Counted from the stretch's first letter, positions 1 to 7,707 are shown. The stretch is 64,000 nucleotides of DNA from Sulfobacillus thermosulfidooxidans DSM 9293 (GCF_900176145.1 NZ_FWWY01000001.1:315517-379516); one strand, 5' to 3'. Numbers and translations are program-made. Notes: generated by a model not told the origin, from the letters alone.

Positions 1-1387
1 GGGCATGTCCGATAAGAACCGGTTTTGTAGAATTCGAGTCACCGAGGCGTTTTAACACCGTCTTGGTACTCATCGATAAGGAAGAGACCTGATCAATCAT
101 CCACCGAAAATCAGACGACACCACGGCCTTATGAATACCCGGCTCCTCACTCAAACGGGTCATTTCACCCGATAAGAGGTCCACTTGGTAAATATGTCGT
201 TCAAGGGGTGATTCTTTAGTCGCTTGAATAATCACAGAGTGTTCATCGGGGCTCACCCCAACAATTTCCGTTACCATCCAGGGACCCTGGGTAATCCACC
301 GCACCTGAGAATCCCGACTTCGAATCACAAGATGGCGAAAGCCATCGGGATTATTTTCACTAGTTGTTAAAATGTCGCCTGAATGAAGGACAATCAGGTC
401 ATGAGTGATATTAATCCAATCGGGTGCCGTTTCCGTCCACAACACAGACCGTGATTGCTCTACTGGGTTATAGCCCAAAACGATCAAGCTTTTTTGATCA
501 CGCGTCAAAATTTGCACAATCATTTCCTGCTCAGTGTGCCAATGCACATCAATTAAGTAGCACTCGCCAAATTCTTCCCACGTAATCCACTGAACCTCTC
601 CCCCTACCAGGGGCATCACCCCTAGACGAGTCACGGCGTTAGCTTGTCCCACAAAGGGATAGGCATGCTGTTCCAAGAACACCGGATCATCCGCCATGTG
701 TAAAATCGTATACTCAGGAATGCTAGCCGTATTGACTGCTTCAAAGGCAATCCATGTCTCTTCCGGACTGACAAAAAAGCCGTGGGCCCGATCAAACTCT
801 TCTTGAGCCACATACTCGGCGATACCATAATGGGTCTTGGGATCTTCTGACAACATAAGGGAACGTTCTTGACGCGTTTTGAGATCAAAAACCCACAAAG
901 AACGTTCGCGCACATACACAATGCTTTGCGCCTTGGGAGTTAGATACGGATCGTCGACACCCTGTAATGGCTCGATTACATCCCTTTCCATGGTTTTAAC
1001 ATTAAGAACCTCGAGCGAGGACGAGTGCGGGATGAGCACATAGTCCGCCGCTTGATGCGCGAACTGATAGGTGGTAATGCCTTCCCATGGTATGCGTTGG
1101 CGTTCCCGCCGTAATTCTTCCTCCAAGGTGCGGGACTCCAAGGGTGTCTCTCCCGCTAGCTGGCGGGGCTCTTGACTGGCTAAATCCAAAGCCCATAGGG
1201 ACAGTTGAGCTGATCTGGAAGGGCTGTATAAATATGTTAGTAAGGTATTATCTGGGCTAAAACGTAATTGAATGGGGAACTGCATGCCGGGTGCGGGTAT
1301 TTGGGCAATGCGTTCCCATGTAATATGTTCCAAGGATTGCACGTCAGTGAGGCTCCCTTCTCGTGATGTTCGATAAAGCCTTCTCAT
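1..1387 (-). CDS. S9 family peptidase, DPP IV-type, N-terminal part (3' end outside window)
   Basis: The frame is open on the minus strand from an ATG at 1387 to the window edge, about 462 codons with no stop. The translation looks like the beta-propeller half of dipeptidyl-peptidase IV-type (S9B) serine peptidases: SPDNTLLTYL near residue 45, a charged LEEELRRERQR stretch, then EYVAQEEFDRAHGFFVSPEE and HAYPFVGQANA, which match the conserved propeller segment of this family. The catalytic alpha/beta-hydrolase domain with Ser, Asp and His would lie beyond base 1 and cannot be checked. It probably removes N-terminal dipeptides (X-Pro type) from peptides in the cytoplasm; no signal peptide is visible. 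It is divergent from the CPBP protease gene. Family assignment is fairly sure, substrate is not. Confidence 0.82.
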   Translation of the reverse strand, partial: MRRLYRTSREGSLTDVQSLEHITWERIAQIPAPGMQFPIQLRFSPDNTLLTYLYSPSRSAQLSLWALDLASQEPRQLAGETPLESRTLEEELRRERQRIPWEGITTYQFAHQAADYVLIPHSSSLEVLNVKTMERDVIEPLQGVDDPYLTPKAQSIVYVRERSLWVFDLKTRQERSLMLSEDPKTHYGIAEYVAQEEFDRAHGFFVSPEETWIAFEAVNTASIPEYTILHMADDPVFLEQHAYPFVGQANAVTRLGVMPLVGGEVQWITWEEFGECYLIDVHWHTEQEMIVQILTRDQKSLIVLGYNPVEQSRSVLWTETAPDWINITHDLIVLHSGDILTTSENNPDGFRHLVIRSRDSQVRWITQGPWMVTEIVGVSPDEHSVIIQATKESPLERHIYQVDLLSGEMTRLSEEPGIHKAVVSSDFRWMIDQVSSLSMSTKTVLKRLGDSNSTKPVLIGHA

Positions 1388-1727
1388 GGGATACGAAAAG
1401 ACGAAGTCTAATCCCGTCAATCATCATCTCTTCGTCATTATAGAGTGAGCGGTGAAAAATCGAAAGAACAGCACGGCGCGAACTTTCTTGCCAGAACCCG
1501 TCTCAATGTTTTATCGTGCTTTTATGGAAGAGGGCGAATCAAGGCGCTAACTACCCCAAATATTTTTCGTGGAAGAGCCTTTACGGCCCGAACGCGCACA
1601 TTGCCAAGGAGCATGGTGCGAAGATGATCGATTTCATTGCGGGTCGTGGCGGCTTCCAAAAGGGATCAAAACCCGGTCACACCAAAAATTTTTGAATGAA
1701 GACACACAGATAAGGAGTTTTGCCTCC

Positions 1728-2300
1728 ATGGCGATTGTATGGAGTTTTGTTGGCAGCATTGTAGCGTTTCTTGGCGTGTGGGCCATTCTCCAACGTTCTG
1801 AACGCATTACCGTGCAGGTACCAAGTCCCCGCCCATCTCCCGGTGCCTTGGCCCGTCTTTTGGTCTTGATCTTCATCATGGCTGTTATCGAAGAAGGCAT
1901 CTTCCGTTGGCTCTTGATCGGTGAAGGACACCGCATCATGGGCTTAGGCCCGGCCTTTGCCCTCTCCGTGATCTTATTTACTGTAGCCCACCGGCACAAT
2001 GGCCCCTTATCATTTTTGGCCACCATGAATCTCATTCTCGTCAGCCTGATTTTAGGCGTCGTTTTCTGGTGGTGGGGATTTTTATCAGCCGTCGTTGCTC
2101 ATTTTGGATGGAACGCCATGGAATGGCTGACAGGCTTTACGATTAGCGGTGAAAAAACCCGGCCTCTTCTTCCCTCACCCAAAGAGCGGCTGATTGAGGG
2201 CTATCCCTACGGTCCCGAATCCCACTGGAGCGCCACCATTATCATGATGATTTGCTTAAGCCTGTTGATTGCCCCAGGCGTCGGACCTTTACTTCATTGA
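1728..2300 (+). CDS. CPBP family intramembrane glutamic endopeptidase
   Basis: This 190-residue membrane protein carries the three CPBP (CAAX protease/bacteriocin-processing) motifs: EEGIFR (EExxxR, around residue 59), a His in TVAHR, and HFGWN (HxxxN) around residue 128. They lie on hydrophobic helices, as in Rce1-type intramembrane proteases. I chose the ATG at 1728 because TAAGGAG precedes it at 1711-1717; a longer frame opens at 1569 but its first 53 residues are polar and unlike the family. Its biological substrate cannot be inferred. The last 7 bases overlap the end of the convergent Nudix gene. Confidence 0.82.
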   Translation: MAIVWSFVGSIVAFLGVWAILQRSERITVQVPSPRPSPGALARLLVLIFIMAVIEEGIFRWLLIGEGHRIMGLGPAFALSVILFTVAHRHNGPLSFLATMNLILVSLILGVVFWWWGFLSAVVAHFGWNAMEWLTGFTISGEKTRPLLPSPKERLIEGYPYGPESHWSATIIMMICLSLLIAPGVGPLLH

Positions 2301-2746
2301 GAGGGGCGCTCCGCCGCCGTACACGGCCACGCCGCCCGAAAAGGAACAAGATGTCCGGAAAACGCATCCAAGGTCCGAGACAAGAAATGAGGCCGTGTAA
2401 TCAATTTTTCAAACACTTCCGGGGAAGGGTCAACAAATTGTACAGCTTGGGTCTCTTCGGAGGTGCGAAGCTGCCCGCTCATCATCTTCCCCACGAACAT
2501 GATGACCATCACCCCACTCTGGGTGTTCTGGTACACGCCACTAACGCCCGTAATCGCCATGACAATTCCACTTTCTTCTTCCACTTCGCGAATGACAGCT
2601 TCTTCTAGGGTTTCCCCTTCCTCCACTTGTCCCCCAGGCAATTCCCACGTGTCTTGGCGGTGATAGGTTTTCACCAAGAGTACCTGACCTTGATCATTGG
2701 TGACGTAAGCAGCCGCGGCAACGATGTGTTTTGGTGTGTGCGTCAA
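2294..2746 (-). CDS. Nudix hydrolase
   Basis: A 150-residue protein with a full Nudix box, GGQVEEGETLEEAV followed by REVEEESGI (GX5EX7REUXEEXGU), at about residues 38-60. These residues bind the Mg2+ that helps cleave nucleoside diphosphate-linked substrates; the exact substrate is not readable. The start is a TTG at 2746 with GAGGAAGG just upstream, and the frame is closed by a TGA further upstream. The TTG overlaps the stop of a 24-codon reading frame (TTTTGA), suggesting translational coupling. It lies in a minus-strand run downstream of the GNAT gene. Confidence 0.85.
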   Translation of the reverse strand: MTHTPKHIVAAAAYVTNDQGQVLLVKTYHRQDTWELPGGQVEEGETLEEAVIREVEEESGIVMAITGVSGVYQNTQSGVMVIMFVGKMMSGQLRTSEETQAVQFVDPSPEVFEKLITRPHFLSRTLDAFSGHLVPFRAAWPCTAAERPSQ

Positions 2747-2817
2747 AATCCGTCCTTCCTCAATCTCTTCTCTACAAAATTCTCAAACAAGGTATGCTCT
2801 TCATCCCATGCTACCAT
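2743..2817 (-). CDS. small 24-residue reading frame coupled to the Nudix gene
   Basis: An ATG at 2817 is preceded by AGAAGGG and opens a 24-codon frame that begins MVAWDEEHTLFENF, continues as a basic segment (VEKRLRKDGF), and stops with a TGA that overlaps the TTG start of the Nudix gene by one base more than a simple junction (TTGA). No protein family is recognised. It could be a small protein or a leader whose translation feeds ribosomes onto the weak TTG start. The evidence is the ribosome site, the overlap geometry and the mixed-charge composition; expression is unproven. Confidence 0.4.
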   Translation of the reverse strand: MVAWDEEHTLFENFVEKRLRKDGF

Positions 2818-2866
2818 GTTTGCCCTTCTCTAGGCATGGGCTCATCTATTCCATGCTAGCACGCGA

Positions 2867-3391
2867 TCAATCCGCAATAAATTTTTCCATAGCCAAAATA
2901 TCGACGTACTGACCATCCAAGACCCCTTGACGATAAAAGGTCCCCACTTCCCGGTATCCCATTCTCTGATAAAGACGACGTCCCACCACATTGTGGGGAA
3001 AGGTAAATAACACAATTTTGTAAAATCCCTGGTTCCGAGCATAATCCTCAAGGGCTCCCAGCAGTTTTCGGCCTACCCCTTGTCCTCGCCATTGCCGATC
3101 GATATAAATCGAAAGCTCTGCAACCCCTTGATAAGCCTTGCGGGACGAATAGGGGTTCAATGAGGCCCAGCCAACGATGTCCTGATCGGATTCGGCCACT
3201 AACACGCCATAGCGCGTTGAATGCCCAGCCCACCACGTTCTCATCATGGCTTCGTCTTTTTCCTCCGCGTCTAATGTCGCGATACGGTCGGCAATTCCCT
3301 GATTATAAATCCTTTGAATTTTTGGTAAATCATATTCCTCAGCTAGGCGTATCCCAATTTCCTTATGATTTTCCAGAATCGTCCTGATCAC
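2867..3391 (-). CDS. GNAT N-acetyltransferase, phosphinothricin acetyltransferase-like
   Basis: A 174-residue acetyltransferase that begins IRLAEEYDLPKIQRIYNQGI and contains the acetyl-CoA binding signature RGQGVGRKLLGAL, which has the Q/RxxGxG/A pattern. The overall length and the N-terminal IYN motif resemble the phosphinothricin/methionine-sulfone acetyltransferase (Pat/MnaT) branch, which acetylates small amino-acid-like amines. The start is uncertain: GTG at 3391 sits inside its own GAGGTGA ribosome-site-like stretch, and the conserved domain begins about 14 residues later. A shorter product from a non-standard start is possible. Confidence 0.8.
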   Translation of the reverse strand: MIRTILENHKEIGIRLAEEYDLPKIQRIYNQGIADRIATLDAEEKDEAMMRTWWAGHSTRYGVLVAESDQDIVGWASLNPYSSRKAYQGVAELSIYIDRQWRGQGVGRKLLGALEDYARNQGFYKIVLFTFPHNVVGRRLYQRMGYREVGTFYRQGVLDGQYVDILAMEKFIAD

Positions 3392-3489
3392 CTCGAAAAA
3401 ACTGAAAAACTTTTATTTTGCATTGAGCATTCCAAGAGTAGACATTAAGATATAAGAAAATGAGGTGTCTTGCCAAGGGGGTGGGTTTC

Positions 3490-3783
3490 ATGCCATTGGT
3501 CCCACAACCGCCATCGGAAATTCCCACGGCGATTTTTAATATCTTTATGCTCATGCTCTTGTGGCGCTTTACCGTTCGTCTCTTACGCGGACCCAAGCGG
3601 CGCCGGCGACACTGGATGACCCAACGCGTCTCTCACAGTCCCTTTATCGAAAGTGCCACGCGTCCACAAACCCCGTTAGAAATTGCTCAGGATCGTTATG
3701 CCCGGGGTGAAATTGACGATAAAGAATTCGAGCAAATTGTCGAACATCTTTTAAAGTCACGGTCTTCATCTCAAGATTGGTAA
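3490..3783 (+). CDS. small membrane protein with C-terminal SHOCT domain
   Basis: A 97-residue protein with one N-terminal membrane segment (IFNIFMLMLLWRFTVRLL), a very basic stretch (GPKRRRRHW) that should face the cytoplasm, and a C-terminal SHOCT motif (DRYARGEIDDKEFEQIVEHL). SHOCT is a short domain that usually sits at the C-terminus of small membrane or oligomeric proteins and is thought to mediate oligomer contacts; no enzymatic role is known. ATG 3490 is chosen because AAGGGGGTGG ends 5-7 bases upstream. Its neighbours give no functional clue. Confidence 0.75.
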   Translation: MPLVPQPPSEIPTAIFNIFMLMLLWRFTVRLLRGPKRRRRHWMTQRVSHSPFIESATRPQTPLEIAQDRYARGEIDDKEFEQIVEHLLKSRSSSQDW

Positions 3784-4189
3784 TTCCTAACAAACGGAAA
3801 CAGAGGGGCATTTTTTGGGTCCAAAAGACCCAGAAACCGCTCATCAAGACATGGCATGGCATGGCCGTGGCCGTCATTAAGATAAGACAAAAAACTTGTT
3901 GATGCTGATTATTGGCACCTCCGGCCATGCCGTATCTAAGTCTTTTTATCTCGACCTCTCAATACCCATTCCCTGGCTTTTTAAGCACTCCATTAATTTT
4001 CCACAATCCCATCCGCCCCGTCATCTTCCTGGCCGTCAGACCCTATGACAAGACACAGACCATCATGAGCATTGACTAACTAAGGAATCATGTGACAGTC
4101 GGTCTTATCCAGCAGAAGAATGACATCCACTGGGACACAGCGGTAGCTAAATTCCCTCATCCACCCCGTTCTCAACGACTTTACTCACA
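3784..4189. other. intergenic stretch, no gene recognised
   Basis: About 400 bases between the SHOCT gene and the convergent histidine phosphatase gene. Short open frames exist on both strands but none has a ribosome site, a family resemblance or codon use like its neighbours. A 6-bp hairpin (TGGGTC/GACCCA, 3816-3832) is present but has its T-run on the wrong side for a plus-strand terminator. Confidence 0.5.
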
Positions 4190-4753
4190 CTATTTTGAGA
4201 ACTCAGTGATTTCTCGCGATAAGAAACCGCGTTCTACCCGCCACTGGTCAACATCGATCACAGATAGTCCAGGCAGGGGAACGCTTAACCATTCTAAAAG
4301 GGTAATTTTTCGACCCAGAATATGACTATATAGAAGAGCCAAAATCCGCGCATGTGAAATAATGGCAATGCTTTGGCCGTGGTGCCGATGAGCCAGATCA
4401 TGAATGCACTGGACAATGCGATCTGTTGCAGCTTTTCGATTTTCGCCCAGGTAAAAGGGACTGTCCTCTCCCACCACTCGTGGTCCCGAGGACAAGGAAA
4501 CCAAAGGGCAGACATCGCGTAAGTCGTCTAGTGGCTGCAATGGAATATCCGTGATGCGAGAAATAATCGTCCCCGTTTCCTGCGCTTTGCGTTCTGGACT
4601 CTGATATAACTTCACCACACCCGTCCAGTCCTCTTGACGCGCCAGCTCTTCCGTCTTGGCCCTGCCGAGATCGGATAATGGCCACAATTCCGGAGCGAGC
4701 GCGGGATCTTTTTCGACACTCCCGTGGCGAATCACAAACAGCTTTGTGCTCAC
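4190..4753 (-). CDS. histidine phosphatase family protein
   Basis: A 187-residue protein with the RHG signature at residues 9-11 (FVIRHGSVEKD), where the His is the phospho-acceptor, and a second His in AIISHARILALL near residue 131. SPERKAQETG matches the usual S-x-x-x-R-x-x-x-T region. The family covers phosphoglycerate mutases, cobalamin-pathway phosphatases and general phosphatases; the substrate here is unknown. The start is GTG 4753 behind AAGGAGGGCCCTTT. It stands alone, convergent with the SHOCT gene. Confidence 0.82.
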   Translation of the reverse strand: MSTKLFVIRHGSVEKDPALAPELWPLSDLGRAKTEELARQEDWTGVVKLYQSPERKAQETGTIISRITDIPLQPLDDLRDVCPLVSLSSGPRVVGEDSPFYLGENRKAATDRIVQCIHDLAHRHHGQSIAIISHARILALLYSHILGRKITLLEWLSVPLPGLSVIDVDQWRVERGFLSREITEFSK

Positions 4754-4908
4754 AAAGGGCCCTCCTTATCTGTGACCATCTCCCATGTATTACGCGTGGT
4801 GTGTTATTCTACCTGCCACTTCCCAAAATTCTCACGGGCACTTTTGGTGTCCTTCTTAAGACCATCGTCACCTAGCTGATTCTCTTGGCCCATCTAGCCG
4901 TATGAGAT

Positions 4909-5268
4909 TCATACCTGAATGCCATCGAAATATGTATGCCGCTCGACAATTTTTCCGTCGTGAATCACGAAAATATCCGCAAATTCTGTCTCAATCACCC
5001 GCCCGTCTTTTAACACTCCTTGAAACGATCCTTGAACACACACATGATCCCCATCCACCAAAATATGCGTTAATGTATGGGCCCCCGATTCGATGATGCG
5101 GGTTCCTTTATAGAACTCCATAAATTGCTCTTTGCCTGCCAGCACGGGATATCCCGGTCGTTTATAAATAATCTGGTCGTCAAAGAGAGAAAATAATGTC
5201 GGGAGATCGTTTTGGTCGACACTGTGATAATAACGCTCAACCAACACACGATAGTCTTGGACTGACAT
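4909..5268 (-). CDS. SnoaL/NTF2-like protein
   Basis: A 119-residue single-domain protein of the NTF2-like superfamily: an N-terminal helix (VLVERYYHSVDQNDL), the PTLFSLFDDQIIYKRPG turn, and later beta strands (THILVDGDHVCVQGSF, TEFADIFVIHDGKIVERHTYF) typical of SnoaL-like polyketide cyclase/ester-hydrolysis folds. Many such proteins are uncharacterised and lack a fixed catalytic set. ATG 5268 follows GGAGGATCCATT. It is divergent from the UGA-containing oxidoreductase gene and may share the intergenic inverted repeat at 5383-5402. Confidence 0.75.
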   Translation of the reverse strand: MSVQDYRVLVERYYHSVDQNDLPTLFSLFDDQIIYKRPGYPVLAGKEQFMEFYKGTRIIESGAHTLTHILVDGDHVCVQGSFQGVLKDGRVIETEFADIFVIHDGKIVERHTYFDGIQV

Positions 5269-5382
5269 AATGGATCCTCCTTGTGATTCATGGTTCCATG
5301 TTGCAGCATTGCAAAATGAGGCAGTTACAACTATTCTTTACTTTAGCAAATTTCGTCCACAATGTCTTGAGCTTGCGGATCC

Positions 5383-5402
5383 GTTGTCAAGACCTTGACA
5401 AC
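5383..5402. promoter_or_regulatory. 20-bp inverted repeat, operator candidate
   Basis: GTTGTCAAGACCTTGACAAC is a near-perfect palindrome (9-bp arms, 2-bp centre) in the divergent region between the SnoaL-like gene and the thiol-disulfide oxidoreductase gene. Its right arm contains TTGACA, so a regulator bound here could cover a -35 element, although no convincing -10 lies 17 bases on. A repressor site is the simplest reading; the cognate regulator is unknown. Confidence 0.45.
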
Positions 5403-5560
5403 AATTGGCAACATGTTAAGGTGGGTGTATCGGGATTCTGCGAATGATGCAGACTTGATTTTTTGAGGGGATCATCCCGCACTTAATAGTTACCGTTTCC
5501 CGATATTGCTTTTCGGTTAGCGGGCCGTATCCCACCTGAGTAAAGGAGGTGACATAATCT

Positions 5561-6214
5561 ATGGCATATTTGGATGATAAGATTCGTGGCCAAGTCAGCC
5601 AATTTTTTCAAGACCTTAAGGATTCAGTAACCATCCAGATTTATCCTGGTCCGAACGGTGAATTGTCTCAAGTTTTCATCGATCTCGCCAATGAAGTTGC
5701 TGACCTTTCTGATCTTGTCATGGTGACCCAAACCACGGAAGCGCCAGCCTTAGAACCTGGCCATCCGGGTGACGAAGCCATTTCAGGCCCCATTGCCAAT
5801 TTGCTGGACAACAATGGGAATCCCACCGGAATCCGCTTTGTGGGCATTCCGAGCGGACACGAATTTGGCGCATTTCTGGAAGACATTAAAGCCGTCTCAA
5901 CCCACCAGGTTGCACTCAGCGACAAAGCTAAGGAAGCACTGGCCCAAATTAAAGAACCTGTGCATATCCAAGTGTTTACGACCCCTACGTGACCATACTG
6001 TCCCCGGGCTGTACGCCTGGCACATGATATGGCACTACAATCCCCGCATATTATTGCGGATATGGTCGACGCGAGTGAATTTCCGGATCTCGCCGGGAAG
6101 TACAACGTGTATGGCGTACCCAAGTCTGTCGTCAATGGAAAATTGGACGTGACGGGTGCCGTGCCCGAAAACCAGTTGCTAAAAATTGTTCTGGATTCCG
6201 TGGGACAATCCTAA
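5561..6214 (+). CDS. glutaredoxin-like protein disulfide oxidoreductase (PDO), candidate selenoprotein with UGA at codon 144
   Basis: Reading through a TGA at 5990-5992 gives 217 residues that match two-domain glutaredoxin-like protein disulfide oxidoreductases of thermophiles along their whole length. The C-terminal domain runs HIQVFTTPT-UGA-PYCPRAVRLAH, so the UGA replaces the first Cys of the CPYC active site; the frame continues with the conserved NVYGVPKSVVN cis-Pro segment and ends in TAA. The N-terminal thioredoxin-fold half has lost its own CxxC (PGPNGEL at that place), so the UxxC would be the only redox centre. The start is ATG 5561 behind AAAGGAGGTGA. A stem-loop lies 17 bases after the UGA. 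UGA is used as a normal stop in other genes here. Selenocysteine is the favoured reading; recent nonsense mutation or UGA-to-Cys decoding are alternatives. Confidence 0.75.
6004..6020 (+). promoter_or_regulatory. SECIS-like stem-loop in the PDO gene
   Basis: CCGGGC (6004-6009) pairs with GCCTGG (6015-6020), with one G-U pair, around the loop TGTAC. The apical loop begins 17 bases after the UGA and has G as its second base. Both fit the published consensus for bacterial SECIS elements (loop 16-37 bases after UGA, G within the first two loop positions), quoted from memory. The stem is short, so this is a candidate only. Confidence 0.45.
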
Positions 6215-6229
6215 CGCAACGCACGCGTC

Positions 6230-6265
6230 AAAAAGAGCAAGGCACCTAGGTGCCTTGCTCTTTTT
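6230..6265. terminator. bidirectional intrinsic terminator
   Basis: A perfect palindrome with the core AGAGCAAGGCACC / GGTGCCTTGCTCT is flanked by A5 on the left and T6 on the right. It can therefore end transcription from both the plus-strand PDO gene and the minus-strand glutaredoxin gene, whose TAA stop overlaps the T-run. It ties the two UGA-containing genes into one convergent unit. Confidence 0.93.
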
Positions 6266-6501
6266 TATTCCCGAACCCCTAAGGTTCGGGCTAATTTCGG
6301 TCGGTTAAAGCCTACAATAACGGTTCCATTGACAATGATCACCGGCACGCCGGTTTGTCCGGATTTGCGTTGCAGTTCCTGAGCCGCTTGGGGACTTTTC
6401 GAGACATCAATTTCTTTAAAGGGTACCTTGCGCTCTTGAAGAAACCGCTTTGCATTCCGGCAATGGACTCACGTCGGTGTGGTATAAATCACAACCGCCA
6501 C
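6265..6501 (-). CDS. YruB/NrdH-type glutaredoxin-like protein, candidate selenoprotein with UGA at codon 11
   Basis: From a GTG at 6501 with GGGGGTGGCACA upstream, the frame reads AVVIYTTPT-UGA-VHCRNAKRF and continues through FKEIDVSKSP, GQTGVPVIIVNG (cis-Pro) and VGFNRPKLARTL to a TAA, 78 residues in all. This is a complete one-domain glutaredoxin of the small YruB/NrdH-like kind with UGA (6469-6471) at the first Cys of the expected CVHC. Nothing else in the gene looks damaged. A weak TTGC/GCAA hairpin with loop CGGAAT follows the UGA, with G second in the loop, but it starts only 9 bases after the UGA, closer than usual. Its partner may be the convergent PDO or a peroxiredoxin elsewhere. 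Because of the UGA, a standard annotation would miss the gene. Confidence 0.72.
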
Positions 6502-6637
6502 TGTGCCACCCCCATTACGCTTACATCGGGCCCATTATACCCTTAGAGGTATGGCTGCAGCAAGAACACCCTCTGACCAATGCACACTTTCGCTGCCACC
6601 TGTATACCGTAATTAAGACCAATCGGAGGTGACAGTG

Positions 6638-7669
6638 ATGAAATCCTGGATGATGCCCTTGTTGGCCGAGGCTTATACGGCATACGGCAGGCATACCTTT
6701 TATCGCCAGTGGGTTCGCTCGATCTCTCAGGCCCTGGTCTTGGAAGGCGATGAACCTATTGTCTCGGCCATTTTACACGGGCTCGTCAAGCATTTATCGT
6801 CTCATAATTTGTGGACCTTTTCTGTGGCCCACAACCCGCACCTGGTTTCTGGCGTGATCCTGTCACCGGAAAATGTCGCCATTCTGGGCCCGTCGTGGCT
6901 TCCTTATCTTCCTCTTGGCCAAAGTGCAAGATGGTATGAATCTGTGACGATTTCTCCCACCCGTCCTATCACGCCTCAAATTCCACCGGGTGTCTTTCGC
7001 CACCTTTTCATTGCCAAAGAATATCTCCATGACCTACAAAGTCTATGGGATAAGCAGAGACGGTTCCATGATGAACTGCAGGATATCCAGCGCCGGCTTA
7101 TTGCCCAACTTCCTATGCATAATCAAGAAGATAAGATATTGGCATCGCACGCCTTTTTGTCTACCTTAACTCCATTAGGCCCGTTTTTCCTTCACCAACA
7201 CGTGGCGCCATGCCATATCCGGCGGACATTCATCATGAGTCCTCTTGGCGCTGATGTTTCACCCTTGTTAAAGCGCGTCGGTCTTTACGCCGCTTCCCAT
7301 CATCACCGTGTCTTGTTCGTTCATTGCGGGCTCGATCCCTCTTCGATTGATCATGTCTATTTTCCGGATTTATCATGGATCATAAGCCATAATATCGCCC
7401 CTCATCATATTCCAGCGCGTGGCACGGATGAGGTCATTACGCTAACAGCTCCCTTTATACATGGGCCGAAAGATTGTGCCCAAATAGAAAACATTTATTA
7501 CCTCTTTGCCCAAGCCTATCACCAGGCATGGGAAGAGATCTCGCAAATGCCGGTCACTTCAACAGTGCAGGACAACACGGCTGATATTGCCTCGTGGATT
7601 GAGACAATTTTATCGCATCCCGTCCTGCAATCGGTGGTTAAAAACCGCCAAATGACAGGAAAGCCGTAG
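6638..7669 (+). CDS. PRK06851-like protein with a degenerate P-loop
   Basis: A 343-residue protein. The second half resembles the second ATPase-like repeat of the two-domain family known as PRK06851: HAFLSTLTPLGPFFLHQHV, then RTFIMSPLGADVSPLLKRVG where the family has a GxPGTGKST P-loop, then VLFVHCGLDPSSIDHVYFPD and ISHNIAPHHIPARGTDEVI. The Walker A glycines and GKS/T are gone in both halves, so nucleotide binding is doubtful. The family's role is not established. ATG 6638 is preferred over GTG 6629 because GGAGGTGA ends 5-6 bases before it. It is divergent from the glutaredoxin gene. Confidence 0.55.
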   Translation: MKSWMMPLLAEAYTAYGRHTFYRQWVRSISQALVLEGDEPIVSAILHGLVKHLSSHNLWTFSVAHNPHLVSGVILSPENVAILGPSWLPYLPLGQSARWYESVTISPTRPITPQIPPGVFRHLFIAKEYLHDLQSLWDKQRRFHDELQDIQRRLIAQLPMHNQEDKILASHAFLSTLTPLGPFFLHQHVAPCHIRRTFIMSPLGADVSPLLKRVGLYAASHHHRVLFVHCGLDPSSIDHVYFPDLSWIISHNIAPHHIPARGTDEVITLTAPFIHGPKDCAQIENIYYLFAQAYHQAWEEISQMPVTSTVQDNTADIASWIETILSHPVLQSVVKNRQMTGKP

Positions 7670-7707
7670 ACGCAGTTGAAAGCTTTGACGTATAGGGCAA
7701 CGGACCT

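Noticed and set aside
1569-1727. N-terminal extension of the CPBP protease
   Set aside because: Polar and unlike the family; a clear ribosome site supports the start at 1728.
3811-3832. Hairpin TGGGTC/GACCCA near a T6 run, possible terminator
   Set aside because: The T-run lies 5' of the stem on the plus strand, and on the minus strand the stem is followed by A residues, so it cannot work as an intrinsic terminator in either direction.
5990-5992. UGA read as Trp, as in mycoplasma-like codes
   Set aside because: UGA ends several intact genes here (for example the CPBP and Nudix genes), and Trp makes no sense at the CxxC position.
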